A stretch of 64,000 nt of DNA from Hydractinia symbiolongicarpus (GCF_029227915.1 NC_079881.1:22109501-22173500); one strand, 5' to 3'; positions 36,606 to 49,819 are shown, counted from the first letter of the stretch. Notes: a model not told the origin generated them from the letters alone. Numbers and translations are program-made.

Positions 36606-38955
36606 CACATTAATAACAGTGTTTCCAACAATAAAGTCGCTATATTCTGTATAAATATTCGGAATAACAATAATAATACTTTCCGAGCTGTTTGATTGAT
36701 TAATTCTAATAATCTTTGCTCACGTGGTCATTATCGAAAAATCCTTTGTTTTGGCGCAAATGGTCCCCCTCACTCAAACACTGACACTGCACATTAGGCT
36801 GACTACGCTATTTCTATACGTCCTTTATACTTTTTTGGAGTAATAACATATCAAACCCCCCAAAAAAAATTTTCCATAGTTATTTCACCAGTGGCAACTT
36901 AAATCAATAAGAACTCTAACGCAAATGAAGACCGCATACTTTAGCACGTATTCCATGATTGTCACTATCAGGTGTGGTTAAATTTTACAATCGTTTAATC
37001 ATAATTGTACCTATTACTACTAGGACGATTAACTTGAAAACGGATCTTATTCAAGAATTTTTTGTAATCTGTTCGTAACGGAAAGTAGTTGTAAATGTCA
37101 CAAAAACAGTATTTATTTATTTCTCTGTAAAAAGTGTAAAATAAAAAAAAATTATTCATAAGCAGGTGTGTTCTTTCTAAACCTAGATGTTTAGAATCGT
37201 CTCATGGGTATATCAAGACAAAAAATTCTAGAGAATGTTTATTGTTCTGGGACCTGAAAGCCAATTTTGAAACTCAAGATCAATGAATTATAAAATGTTG
37301 TGTGCATGCATAACAACTTCCATTTAATGTTTATGGGAATTAAAGTGAAATGATAGTTTTTTGTGACCGCCTTTTTTTATAATTTGTGCTATGGACGTCT
37401 ATTTTGTATTTGTTCACATTTTTATGGTAGCATTTTAATAATTTTTACTTAGTGGGTACCTTATTTTGTCAGCATTAACTACGAAGTGAACTCTATGTTA
37501 GCTTCACCAGAGGTACGGATATGGGAATAATAAGGAATCATCAATATTTTGGTGCTGTCGTTGCAGAATTGCGATCTATTTAACTTAAGTAAAACTTAAG
37601 CTTTAGTACTATGTTATTAAAATATTTTTATCTTTTTCATTATTTATTGTTTATTATTAGTTTGTATATGTAATCGCACCTTAAAATTACGAGTTCGATT
37701 ATTTCCAATTGCACGAGTAAACGTTCGATTACGAGCTAATCAAACAATGAACTATTTTTGTACGAGTAGCACAGGATGTCAATTTCGATGTTTTGATTTT
37801 TTTATTACCCGATTTATAATTAGTTCGATTCGTTGTGAAGATATCTTTTTTTGACTTATCATAAAACGCAAGAAAATAAATATTTATGGGTATGAATCCA
37901 AAAGCAACAGTAATTATTTTAAACGACAAGTAAAAGCTTTAGAAAAAATATTTTTTTCTATATCGAATGTTTTTATTCTCTTGTTCAGATTTAATGAGCC
38001 TTATTGTTTTATAACCTTTTTATTACCTTGCTGTTTTTTTATTATAGTTCGATAGTAATTATAACATTATATATATTTTTTAAATTATCAGCGCTCCTTA
38101 AAGAGTGCAGTTAAGATTAAGAAATAATTGCACTGCGCAGATGCAATTACGATATAATTTGCACTGTAGAAGAAGCCAAACAAGAAAAACAAGTCATCAT
38201 GTGAGATTATACCTGTTATTAATTATATTTTGTAAAATTACCAACTTGTGCAGAATTATGATGCTCTAACCTTTCACTTTTTAATAGAATGAGTGAGAAT
38301 GAATGAATGAATGAATAAATGAAGCAGTGATGTTACAAACACGACACATTGGAATAATTTCTTGAATAACTTAGTGCATGTGAGAACGTCAATTAAATTG
38401 TTTAAATAGTTTTCTGCTACCTTATTTATTAACTTTGCGCAAATAGTTTATTGTCTAAAAGAGCCTGTATACATACAACTATCAGTTTAATTGTTTGGCT
38501 GTAATTGAAACTAGTAATACAACTTTTTCTGTGAGTAAATAACGGATTAATCGCACGGGACGTTAAAATTCATGTTGACAGGGGACGCTTATTTCGTAGG
38601 GGCGCTTATTTATATATTATTAGGGAAGAAAATTATCCAAACTTTATACTCATAATTTTTATGAATAAAAAATAGAAATACAAACAAAAAGAAAAGAAAT
38701 ATAACAGTAATAATGTATCTTTTATGAAATTTCAATAATGTAATCTTCATCTTCATTAGCAATACTCATAGTAAATATCGTTGTTCTTTGAATTAGCGCC
38801 CCTTTTCTCAAAAAAACGAAGAAGGGGCGCTTATTTAGGAAGAGACTTTTATTAACAATTTTTTTCCTCGCTCATTGGCCACGGGGTGGTTAGTCTGGCA
38901 ATTACGGTAATGCGTCATGTCGAAAAGATTTTGATAGCAGGTGTAAATAAATAAA
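36606..38955. other. AT-rich intergenic DNA upstream of the MFS gene
   Basis: A GAAT tetranucleotide tract lies at about 38290-38322. The motif GGGGCGCTTATTTA occurs near 38597 and 38825, with an inverted GCGCCCCTTTT near 38798, suggesting a degraded DNA transposon. No gene seen. Confidence 0.4.
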
Positions 38956-40251
38956 ATGGTTTCGCAAGACAGATTTTTGTTATGGGAGAAAAAACGGAAT
39001 TCAACGTACATTGTGTTTTTGGTTTTGTACTTCTTAATGGGCTTAGAACTTGGATGTGTTAATGCAACGCTATGGATTTATGTATCAACTGTTGTAAAAC
39101 CCAACAATCCTGAATTATTTTACGGGTTAATTGTTGGATGCTTTTTCGCACCGCCCATATTATTCTCACCCGTTTTGTCGCGTTTTGCTGACAAAACTAG
39201 ACGAGTGAAGCTTTGCTTGATATCAGTGATTTATTTGTCAATAGCCGGGAGCATTTTATACACCATTCACACATCTCCCTTGTTTCCGTTGTTTGGAAGA
39301 TTTTTGAGCGGGTTTACCATGGCAGTGACACCACTTATGGTTTCAGAAGTTGCAAGATCATACCCTAAAGAAAAGGTGTCACAAAAATTGATGATGATTA
39401 ATGGTAGTCGTTTAATAGGTTACGCCTGCGGGCCATGCATTTCTATATTTTGTTTCAAAACAGATTTTTGGATTGGAAGTATTCACATAACGTATGCCAA
39501 TGTTATTGGACCTATTCTCTTTGTTATTTGCTGCATAATACTGGTTGTTGTATTAATTTTTACGCATGATTTATCAAGAGAATATGACATGAAAGCAGAA
39601 TCCATGGAGAGAAAGAATATACCTTCTGCATCAGCATTCAGCACAACAAAAAAGATTTTTCAAACTAAAGACACTCTCCTAATGATCATTATCTGCATAT
39701 TTTTTGGGATAATGGACCAAATAAATTTCCGTATATTACCCATGATTGTTATCACAAGATTAAACTTCAGTTATTCAGTTCTAAATATTCTGTTAATGGG
39801 TGTTGCGTTCGCCAACATGGTTCTTGTTGCATTTCTACTATCTTGGAGAATTTCAAACAAAGAGGTGTATTATACTGGTATTATAAGTTTGATGTCTGTA
39901 ATTCTGACATCTTTGCTGTTATTACTGCTCTACTATCGAGTTGGACACGTTACTGGATGGTATGTGATGTTGATTGCCAACCTTCTTTGCAACGTAGTGT
40001 TTTTTCTTTCCGATCAAACATTTGCAGTGATTGTGTGCGCAAAATTGGCTCATTCATGCAATCAAGGATTCTTGGAAGGTGTTCGTTTGTTTTCTATACA
40101 AAGTGGACGAGTTGTTGGAGCTATATGCATAGGAATGTATTACAGCCACATGAAGTTTTTTTATCCTTCAACGACAGCATTGTCAATTATGCTCTTGACA
40201 TTGTTGATATTGCGAAGAAAAACTCTTTCGAATCCCGTGCCAGTTATATAA
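38956..40251 (+). CDS. Major facilitator superfamily transporter
   Basis: An intronless frame of 431 codons with about 12 hydrophobic segments (for example residues 19-42, 57-75, 86-104, 183-203, 241-257, 305-327, 335-352 and 404-418), as expected for an MFS carrier in a cellular membrane. The loop after the second segment reads RFADKTRRVK (76-85), a degenerate form of the MFS signature with Asp and Arg kept. A longer loop (about 204-240) divides the two six-helix halves. Overall feel is that of MFSD8 (CLN7)-like carriers, but substrate and subfamily cannot be read from sequence. ATG 38956 is preceded by GATAGCAG, a possible acceptor, so an upstream non-coding exon is possible. An ATTAAA lies about 60 bp after the stop. 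Confidence 0.85.
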   Translation: MVSQDRFLLWEKKRNSTYIVFLVLYFLMGLELGCVNATLWIYVSTVVKPNNPELFYGLIVGCFFAPPILFSPVLSRFADKTRRVKLCLISVIYLSIAGSILYTIHTSPLFPLFGRFLSGFTMAVTPLMVSEVARSYPKEKVSQKLMMINGSRLIGYACGPCISIFCFKTDFWIGSIHITYANVIGPILFVICCIILVVVLIFTHDLSREYDMKAESMERKNIPSASAFSTTKKIFQTKDTLLMIIICIFFGIMDQINFRILPMIVITRLNFSYSVLNILLMGVAFANMVLVAFLLSWRISNKEVYYTGIISLMSVILTSLLLLLLYYRVGHVTGWYVMLIANLLCNVVFFLSDQTFAVIVCAKLAHSCNQGFLEGVRLFSIQSGRVVGAICIGMYYSHMKFFYPSTTALSIMLLTLLILRRKTLSNPVPVI

Positions 40252-42776
40252 CTCTCAAGTTGTCGTACAAATAATTAATGATGTATATATGTAAGGTAAT
40301 ATACACTAGTATCATTAAATATGTTTTCAAAACCATGCCGTTATTAACAAATATTGGAACAGGTTCTCAATAGTAATAACAATGCTAAGAGAACTTATTT
40401 TCCTTTCATTTATTTTCTTTAAGTCTTGCGGGTTAATTCAAAGCATGAGTATTACAATTGGGGTAGTGTTTGGGATGGTTGGTTAGAGCAGTGGTTGGGG
40501 TAGCTTTTTTGATATTTGAAGCGTATATTTTGTGAATATTCCTTACAGATTTAAAACGGCTTTTAGCTCACTTGACATATTGAATTTCGACCCAGTTATC
40601 AAAAAAAAAGGTCAATATTTACCTTTTGTTTTCAACGTGTAGCGCCGCCACATCTAATTTTGTATAATAATTTGCAGACCACATGCTTTACGCCGCTAAA
40701 TATTTCTTTTGAAACTGAGCCGCTGTGTGAAGTTAATCACTGTGGATACAAAGACAAGCAATGTTATATCACGGGGTGATTCTATAGTATGGTTACCAGG
40801 TGTACAATACAACCAATTTTTGATAGCCGTAAAGTTCGATTGTACGTGGTGTGATATAGTGAAACCCCCACAGAAGATTTGCCATACGAACCTTGCATAG
40901 AGAGAGCCTTGTTTCAAAGTTTTTATATTTAAAATTTTGGACGGTAAAGGAGAACACAGATGATTTTGGTTTGTTGAACAACATATCACCGCAAACCCTA
41001 CTGCAAACACTACCTGAATTGGGGTACTCTATGGTTCTAATTAAACTGTAAAAAAATAGATCATATTGCATGTGAAGAATATGTTTTTTTTGATAAAACA
41101 ATAGAATTTTTTTATATTAATGCGCATTATAACTGTTCATAAAAAATACAATTTGTTTTTCTGCATCTTGGTTTGTTTTCCTTTTCTAGAAAATACACAC
41201 ATAAGTCAAGCAGTTAAAATATAAAAAAATATGAGGTTAATATTTTGAGAAAAGAAGTTTTATACTGGTTACCAGTGAAGGGTCATATCCCCCCCAAAAA
41301 AAAAATTTAATAAATAAATAAATAAAAAATTTTCATTTGCAATTATTCTAATGTAAGTAATACGAATTTTCCATTCTTCCTATACCATATTCTTACTCAC
41401 ATTGTTGTGTACAAACGTCCCGATAAGTGTTAGGGGAAGTCTGAAAAATAAGACATTTTTAAACAAAAAGATGAAGTTATCACAAATCAAGGACGTCAAT
41501 AATTGGTTGACAAATTCAATTATTTACAAATTTATACCAGAATAATAGATAAAAAGAAGGGGAAACATTGTATTGATATCTATTTTAATCCACAATACAA
41601 ATTTTTTAGAAAACGAAAAGGTCATAAACGACCTACAAAACTTCAAAATAGTCTACTAAGCACGCCGTCATTGCTGAAACTTTGAAGCGTACGGGGCTGA
41701 TAATTAAAGTGGCGTTCATATTTTACGATTTTTTCTTGTTTTTGATAACACGTGTATTTTTTAAAAAAATGTTTACCATAACTATTTCTTTTTTCAATTA
41801 ATTAAAAAGAAAAAGCATACTAGGGGCCGGTTTTCATACAACTGCATTTATCGCACAGTCGTAAAAAGCGCTGTGACTTTTAATATATGCATGCACATTA
41901 TCAGAATAATGCCGCTGATCTCACGCTTTTGCATGCGCAGGGTCGATTGAAAAAATTTGCACAGGCTCTACTTTTTGAGCGCTACATTTTGCGCTTCAAC
42001 TTAACAGCCAATCAAAACGTAGAAATCTACGTGACTTACGAAAGAATTTTTAATTAGGTCATATCAAGATGGCTAGCAACAACGTAAAGATCTCGCTTCT
42101 GTGTTAAATTTTTATCAACACCAAATGGATGTAGAGAATCAGAATATATATATCAATCAAGTAAACAAGATGAAGAACAAAATAACATGAATGTGGAGGC
42201 CCTTAAAAAAGTACTCGTGACAAAATTAAATCCTTAATCAAAACGTTGTGTAGGCCTTTAGTTCTTCTTTCTATGAAAAGTCGTATCACGCACATGTTTT
42301 TCTTACGTATTTTTTACGACGTTGTTTATTTCTACACCATAAAAAATCTTAGAATTTTCAGCAATAAATTCGTCTGTTGAGAGCAGCCATTTTTTGCAAA
42401 AAACAACAAATTAGAAAATCAACTCGATTTAATGTTTTATCTTTTTACTAGTAACAATTTGTTACTATCGCTTGGAAACGTTGTCTACTGTTACCTAACT
42501 CAAAGTTCCAGGAAAAAAACACAACTTTAGAAGTAAAAAGAAGAGAAAACGGTAGGACTTTCATTGTAGAAGCTTGTTATATGTTTTTCCTTGGTAAATG
42601 GCAATTTCAAGTCCCGAATAATTTTTTTTTTCTTTTTAGTAAAATGTCACCCTCTTTACCAAGTGTTCCAACAACAATCAAACAAGTTTCACAAAAACTT
42701 AAGTATTTATTAAAAATAAAAAAAGTATATTAAAATGTTTTATGTTTTTCCAGTGAAATAATTATATAAAAAAATT
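40252..42776. other. Intergenic DNA with a family B fragment
   Basis: A reverse-orientation family B Helitron-like fragment lies at about 41520-41825 (AGAAAACGAAAAGGTC near 41608 and TTTTTGATAACACGTG near 41740 match 56337 and 56460). An AAAT-rich tract lies near 41307-41330. No gene seen. Confidence 0.45.
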
Positions 42777-43283
42777 CTAATCCCTAAATTCATTGATAAC
42801 GAGTGTACGCTGGCGAGGGGAAGTGGTAACGAGCAAGTAAACAGCAACGCTCATTTCTGCAAAACCTCCAATACAGCCCACTATAAAACTCCATCCCAGA
42901 ACATAATTATTGAGCTGTAATTTGTCCTTCATTTCCTGTGGATATATGGAAACAGTTGCTACCATGCACAGAGAAGAAACAATGGGCAACAAAGCAACAT
43001 AACGCAATTTTATCTTTTCCCAAAAAATACCAATAATGCTCAAAAAGATAGTTACTTCTGAAAATATGCACGCAAATAATGATAGCGTCTGCATTGCTCC
43101 TAAAGAATACGTAGTTTCACTACCAAACGTCTTGCATTCCTTTGCGTCGCATTTCAACCACAATCCTGACATTTCTTTATCTTTGAAATTATTTACAATC
43201 CAGCAAGTGGTTGTAGTAGCTACCACCATACAAATAAATGATGCAATGGTGCAAAGAACCAACAACGCGTGTTCTAACTTCAT
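42777..43283 (-). CDS. Claudin/PMP22-like four-pass membrane protein
   Basis: A single-exon frame of 168 codons from ATG 43283 to TAG at 42777. Four hydrophobic segments are near residues 6-27, 62-88, 94-115 and 127-152. The first extracellular loop carries W28, G40-L41-W42, C45 and C50, which is the W-GLW-C-C signature of the claudin/PMP22/EMP family. Short cytoplasmic ends and a C-terminal tail without an obvious PDZ ligand (ends EFRD). Family members make paracellular junctions or act as small tetraspan adaptors; which role applies here is unknown. Just upstream of the ATG on the minus strand is TTTTTATTTCTGTAATAG, a good splice-acceptor, implying a 5' untranslated exon or a spliced leader. 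Confidence 0.8.
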   Translation of the reverse strand: MKLEHALLVLCTIASFICMVVATTTTCWIVNNFKDKEMSGLWLKCDAKECKTFGSETTYSLGAMQTLSLFACIFSEVTIFLSIIGIFWEKIKLRYVALLPIVSSLCMVATVSIYPQEMKDKLQLNNYVLGWSFIVGCIGGFAEMSVAVYLLVTTSPRQRTLVINEFRD

Positions 43284-44951
43284 TACTTAGCTATTACAGA
43301 AATAAAAACGTGTAGAAGATAGATAAATAGTTCATTTTCAAGTACTTTTGTTAAATGTCGAACTGTGTTTAAATCAAATCACGAGTTTTTGTGTAAATAA
43401 TAGCTGGTAAAAACTATTTCACCTATGGTAATTCTAAGTAGAAATTAGACACACAAAATAACTTAAAAGTTAGTTAATGTCACAGACAAGTTTTGATCAA
43501 GATAATTAACACTCGTAATGATGCAGAAGCTTAAAAAACATTCGGCATATGTGAAAAGAATGATTTTGGGATAAATAGAAGGTTTTTACCAAATTGTAGA
43601 TGTATTGACTACAACTTTTACAACAAAAGCCTATATGATGTGTAACCAAAGATTACTGCATAAATGAATGACGCAGTTAGGGATGTGAAGCAAACTTGCT
43701 CAAATACACTACTCGTTATGCAGTATAAAATATGTCAGTAAAAAAGCATATGAGTCGTTCACCAATCAATAGCTACAATGTTTAAATTATCTTTTATAAG
43801 ATTTAAAAATTCATTCTTTCCCATTTAAACTAATACATTCTATTAATATTTACCACTCTAGGTTATATTTTAATTCATATCTAAATTTTTATGATCAATT
43901 TCCTTGTATACGGGCAGACTCCAACACATTCGTCATTTTGTACTCAAAATACGACTTTGATGCTACTTTTCTTTTCTTTTGACGGAATAACTTGATTCTA
44001 CATTTTTCTACACCGTAATTACAAAGTCTTCTGACTTTAGTTTTCGTGATAAGACTCTCTATTATGAACACAAGCATTCTTTGTTATCAGATTACAACAA
44101 ACATAACGATAGTGGAAAGTTATTTGTTTTTTTAAATCATCAAAATAAACCGAATTAGGAGGATATTGGTTTTGCGGAATAAAAAAAATAATTTGTCGTC
44201 TACCGGCGTATTCAAAAATGTATAATTCCGGACGTATTTTATTCACAGATTTATAATTTCCGACGTATTTTTTAAAAAGAGGGTCGACTTTCAAATTTCG
44301 TCCCACAAACAATTGTAAACACTGTTAAAAAGGTATGTGTACGGCAAACCAGAGTTAAGATTTACGAGTTCATGTTATTTGTTTAATTTCCTGTAATGAA
44401 TTTTGTTGACGTCAGCACGTCCTGTTTTCTTGATTTTTCTAACCTTTACATGCATTCGCTCGTTGCTCACAATCAACGCTGTTTGCCTGGCCTTTACATC
44501 TGTTTATTTGGAGCTAAAAATCAGCCTTTTTCAATCTTATTCAGTATTAAGTCTAAAATTGTAGCTCGTGTTTAAACGGGAAATAAATACTATTTATAGG
44601 CCGAACTAAAGAGAAATATTTTCTTTATACATCTGTGCAGTATTGTTTTTGTCACGTTTTTAAAAATTTGTTGTTCCACGAAACAAAAGTAAAAGTCGAT
44701 AATATTTTAACTTTCTTTACTTTTCCGAATAGACAAGCCAATCAAAATTTTTGGTTATTTTTTTATCTGTTGTGCGAACGCATAAAATAAAGACAATGCG
44801 ATTTTTAAAGCAAGACACTTATACAAGCAGCAGGAAAAGCAAAAACAAAATGAAAGAAAACAATGCCAAAAGTTTTCCATGACAATGAAATTGTGTGAAG
44901 CACTACAATCATTGGTTGCTGCAAATAATTCCCTTAATCTCTGTAACAATA
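43284..44951. other. Intergenic DNA upstream of the claudin-like gene
   Basis: No gene recognised. A 91-codon minus-strand open frame (44312-44037) begins with TTG, shows no domain, and is not called. Confidence 0.45.
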
Positions 44952-45096
44952 GGCAATGCTCTTTGTGTAGAAGTGTGTCATAATAGCACAAAAGTAGGAA
45001 ACACTGAGCCCAAATTTTATACAAATTGTACACAAAGGCTTTATATTGGTGAACAAACGAAAGAACAAACTACATTTTGTATACAGTACGCAGGAG
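44952..45096 (+). CDS. Possible exon of a secreted Ly6-like protein
   Basis: The stretch is preceded by a strong acceptor (CCCTTAATCTCTGTAACAATAG) and followed by the donor GGAG|GTAAGT. Read in the phase that keeps it open, it gives G-N-A-L-C-V-E-V-C, then two more Cys and N-glycosylation-type sites (NST, NCT). The start (split Gly, then Asn, Cys and a second Cys a few residues on) resembles exon 2 of the Ly6-type gene at 53191-52992, including the phase-1 entry. No signal-peptide exon upstream and no closing CC..LCN exon downstream were found; the hydrophobic end of the open frame at 46023-46232 might be a lipid-anchor exon but lacks the Cys motif. Weak candidate. Confidence 0.25.
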
Positions 45097-46447
45097 GTAA
45101 GTTATTTAAAATGTTGAAAACAAAACGAATTTTAACATTCGGTCAACAGCAGGGTTTCAAAAACAGATAGATCTTTAAGATTTCTCAATTATGAATTGGT
45201 TCTGACGCTTCTTTCCATGATTGTATGTGTACTAAAAAACAAACAAGTTCTAAAAAACAAACAAGAAAGGTTACAAAGCATTTAAAATCAAATCAAGACT
45301 GTCTGCAAACGAATAGGAAAACTCATTTATGCCATTTTGAAAAAAACCATTGGTTCTATGGTAATTTTCTGCAAAATGCAAAATATAATGCCCCTAAAAG
45401 AACAGTATGAAAAAAGACGCATCATATATTGTAATCCAAAAAACTTGATCCAGCGGTCAACAACTCTTGCGTGCGTTTAATTCTTTCATTAGATTAATGC
45501 CACAAAAACTATTTTCCAAGTTACAGTTGCTATAAGTTGAGGTGAGAAAAATAAAAACGTGAACAGAAACTCACAATCGCAACAATGAACTATTTTTTTG
45601 TTAAAATGATATAAATGTTTTTATTTATGACGAGAAACCGTAGCGCTTGTCCCATATAAGCGCAACTTTTTTTCACGTTTTCTCAAATTTTCTGCTACAT
45701 TAAGTTTAAGACACACACGTCCAGATGTCTACGATTATCTTGTGGCAAAAGCTTCATTTGTAACTCTGCAAAAATCCTTGACACTTCATTTCTGTCCCGT
45801 TTCCGAATAATAAAACTTTTCGAATTATGAAAGCAAAGGTACAAAAAGATACTTTTTAGTGGAGTGTTTTATTATCTTAAAGATGCTATAATCATTGGCG
45901 GAATGGAAAAAACTGCGTCTCCGCACAATGAAAATCGTTTACTAAGGTAAACTCTTTTTTCATTTTTTTCTTTGTTGTTAATCTTAAAATTCTTCGACTG
46001 ACATCTTTACGATCGTTGTGATATGCAAGGCAAAGTAAGCAATCAAATTTCAATGTATTTATTGTTCTGTTTCGCTCTATTTTGTTTTACAATCCCGTTT
46101 AAAACATGTACTTTTTTTGAACTGGCTTCGAAAAAACAACAGGCGTTCATACACAACGTTAGGAGCAGCGTCACTTTTTTACTGTGTTTTATATTAATTG
46201 TTTTCGCATCGTGTTTGATATGGCATTTATAAAATAACGATAACTTTGTCTTGATATATTTCTGAAAACAAATAGGGGGAATAGTTGGAGATTGGATTCG
46301 GTTTTCGAACTCTGTGACAAATTAAAATAACTTACAAAACTTATTTCTTCCGAATAATACAAGAAAACATAAAACGAAATGATGAAGATCTTATCTTAAT
46401 TCAGTCTTAAGTCATTTAAAACCACATTCTTGTACAAAGTGTGTGTA
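45097..46447. other. Intergenic DNA
   Basis: No confident gene. The frame at 46023-46232 begins with TTG or a later ATG and contains two hydrophobic stretches. No supported function. Confidence 0.4.
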
Positions 46448-49115
46448 TTATAATTTAACTTCAGAAAAAATTTTATTGACGATATGTATTATACCATTGG
46501 TTGCAACTAAGTTTGGCGTAGTCACGTTGGAGTTGTATTCAATTATACGAAACATCTTTCCTTTGCGATCGGCTTGAATATGCAGAGTTGTAAAATGACG
46601 GTTTCTATACTCCAGTGTTTTTATTCTTTTTTTTCTTGACTTTGAAATTTGCGTTGTGAAAAACGGTTTCGGAATTATATGACGCAGCAAAATTTCATTC
46701 ATTCGTCGATTAGTGTCAGTCGAAAATTGATTTCCAAGTTGATTAAAAAAAACCTTCATTGCGCGGTTTGTGGGCGCAAATAATGTATAAAACCTTGAAC
46801 CGTCTATTACAGAATTATACAGCGTCTCATTTGTGTTTCGGAAGAACTTTAGAAAGATTCTTAACTTTTTTGTTGCTCTGAACAGTTCGCTGACTTTCTT
46901 CGTTGGAGGGAGAAGAACACGATCAACAATATGTATGATTCCATTCAGTGCCAAATTATCAGGATGTAATACAATTCCATCTTGAACCGTGGTCACCTGT
47001 GAAATTCAAATATAGAATGAGCAGAAAATGTCTCAATTTTATAAAAAACTACATGCTTACAGGAGAGCAGCCAACCACAAGCAATCAGCAAAGACACACT
47101 TGTACTTTATTTACATGAACTCGATATTTAATGTGTATTTATAGATAGCCTATATTGCATGTAATAAATTCAAACGCAATTTCAAGTATGGGCAGCAGCA
47201 GACATAGTGAGGTGAGAGGGACGGGGAGGTCGTATCTGTACTAATATAACTTTAGTTATAGATAAGGTATATGTTTGAAATCATAAGACTTTTTCCATGA
47301 AGACGTGTAAAGTTTTATTTCCATCAATGACACAAAAGTGGATTCTCTACATTTTGTCGGAACTGGTCAGAGAAATGTTGTACTTTTTTTAAAAAAAAAT
47401 TCTAATACTTCTAACATGGAGTGTATGAAGAAACACCATATTAGAAGAAAGTACTGACCTGGTTTCCATCAACATGTAACTTTAGTGACTGTTGAGTTGC
47501 TTTGTGAATCGCTGTCGAACTGAGCACAGTTTGAAGTGGAAAGTTCTCACTGACATGCTTTCCCTTCACAACATGAAATCTCATTAGCGTCATGAGATAT
47601 TCTTTATCATGTTTTAAACGACTACTGACGTCAGAAGGGAGTTTTGTGAAGGCTTCGTCGGTTGGTGCAAATAACGTATATGCATGAAGAATGTTTGAGA
47701 ATGGATACATATGATTGGTGGATATAAGATTGTGCAGAAAAGTGTGGCAGTTTAATGCACTGAGTGTTTCCAGAACTTTTAGATCTAAATATATATCCGG
47801 TAAATATTACACAAATCCTTAAGAATAATACACTACGCCAAACTGATTGGGTTTTTTACAATTTCTCTTCCTCCAAAAGCTTTGTGTTAGATCATACCAG
47901 CATTGTTTGCGATAACTTTGTGTTAACAAGGAAGAGCGCAATTCACAAAACAGACTTGTCATTTTTTATAAAAATGTTGCAAAACGACGCCAAGGATGTT
48001 TCCCACCTAATCAAATCCAAGCCTTAAATCTTATATATTTTCTTCTTAGGAAAATACTGACGTCTAATGTTGTTTATATAGTGAGTGTAAAGGTTAAAAC
48101 AAGAGAACAGAATTTGAAGAAAATGACATACTTATTTCTGGAAGGATTGTATCTGTTATGCCGTATATCCAACCGTCGTTTACTGTAGTTGTTGTCAACA
48201 CAGCTGCTCCATTGACATACGACGCCTGTGTGTTGTACATATCTTGATATAACTGGACTGTACGGCCTACACTGTTAATGTATCTACTCCAGCCTTTGTC
48301 AGAAAACAACCGTTGCCTGCACATAGGACGCGTAATGACATGACTTCGTATGAATGTCTAAACGACCGGATATACATAAACGTGGCACAAGGTAAAATTT
48401 CGTTATTGATGAAGATTATAGTTCTTACCCTAGCTTCAGTATCATTTGAGAATATATTTTTTACGTAGGTGCCTGGCAAATGTACGAAGGCTGTATCAAG
48501 AGGCGCAAAAAATGTAGCTCCAAATGGAAATTGAAAGTGTATTATTTGCTTTTTCATTAAGCTGTACATGACATGATGGTTGCCGCTCTGTTTTAGATAC
48601 TCGATCAAAGAAAGGGATGGAATCTGTAGACTGCTTAATATTATGTAAACAATATTATGATCAGTTTGAATCTCTTCCAGTATTTTGACGCCATGAATCC
48701 ACAAGGTTACCTTTTTTGCAAATCTATCGTAAATTTTGTTCATGAATACTGTGCAACGATTAATACCAGTTAAACTCATTCCATCACGGATTAGATTGCT
48801 TGGTAGCTTTTTATCAAAAACATAACAACCAAAATTTTTATTTAAATTCCTAATCGTTTCAGTATTTGATTGGTTTTGATAGTTAGAGTTGAACGGAACA
48901 AACAAAGTATATTCGCCTCTGCCATACAGGCCTGAGTATAAACCCTCTTTAAGCATGGCAATATAAAACGCATTAAAACCACGTGCTCTAAGGACAGCTG
49001 CTAGCGTTACTTTGTGATAAGGATATGCACCTCTCGCAGGCAGTTCATGATTATATTGCGCCAATACACATCCGGTTAAAATTAAACAAAGGATGAAAAG
49101 CGTCATAAGAAACAT
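46448..49115 (-). CDS. Secreted protein with four FAS1 (fasciclin) domains
   Basis: Exons on the minus strand: 49115-48429, 48357-48132, 47784-47459 and 46996-46448. Introns are 71, 347 and 462 bp, all GT-AG (GTAAGA, GTATGT and GTCAGT donors), phases 0, 1 and 0. Joined length is 595 residues. Residues 1-19 are a signal peptide (MFLMTLFILCLILTGCVLA). Four FAS1 units follow: about 35-165, 165-305, 305-440 and 445-595. Typical FAS1 marks are YTLFVPFN, ATFFAPLDTAF, YTLFAPTDEAF and YTLFAPTNRAM for the first conserved region, and IRSHVI, MRFHVV and LRHII for the central His region; units 3 and 4 end NGIIHIVD or NGIIHIVN. The first unit is the most diverged. This periostin/TGFBI-like layout suggests an extracellular matrix or cell-adhesion role. 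No GPI or membrane anchor at the C-terminus. Confidence 0.87.
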
Positions 49116-49224
49116 CTCATTGGCTACTTGTTTTAATAAACTAAAACATGAAATAACTCTTCGTATATTCAAATAACTTTTACTGAAGCTGGAAGCTAAT
49201 TAGTCTTCACGTTTCACAGCCATC

Positions 49225-49234
49225 GTATATATAG
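49225..49234 (-). promoter_or_regulatory. Candidate TATA box of the FAS1 gene
   Basis: The minus strand reads CTATATATAC, 110 bp upstream of the start codon at 49115. Spacing allows a short 5' leader. In such AT-rich DNA a chance match is possible. Confidence 0.4.
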
Positions 49235-49819
49235 ATATTCTTGTGTGAAACTTCGGTTGCATGATGGCCTCTTGTGTTATGAAAACAAATACTACGCGCA
49301 GTAATATTTTTCAAACCTTCCCGTGTTGTGTTTTTTTTGTAATGCTAGAGTATCTCATTCACAGTATCTATATTTGCAATCAGTGTTTTTATGTTTACCA
49401 ACGACTTTCATACACGCCTAAGAATAATATTGCACTGACAAAAGTGTTAGTTTTTCGATATATAAACTTTGTTTATGTATCGAAAGCTAATCTGTTCGTA
49501 TATTAAATTTTCATGGTACTAAGTTTGCAGCGTTTGTTAGCGTGTTTACAAACATAAACGAAATCAAACAAAATTTTTAGTGTAGCGTTTAACTCATTAA
49601 AACATTTTGCATAAGTAAACAGAACGTATTAACCTACGATTATGAAGCGAAACAATGTATACACAATGAAAATGCAAACATATTTCCCTGTGAGGATAAT
49701 TAAGATTTATTTGGGCGTTAAGGGGCACAAATTTAAGTTTTAAGCCTAAGGAACTTTTCCGAAAAACAATGAACATTTTATTATAATTCCGTTCTGGGTT
49801 TTTCAATGTAACGGTTTCT
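49235..49819. other. Intergenic DNA
   Basis: No gene or repeat recognised. Confidence 0.45.

Noticed and set aside
39843-40274. 143-codon frame overlapping the MFS gene
   Set aside because: It is an out-of-frame shadow of the transporter, which has clear membrane-segment structure.
44037-44312. 91-codon minus-strand open frame
   Set aside because: It starts at TTG, has no ATG at its front, no domain and no clear splice sites.
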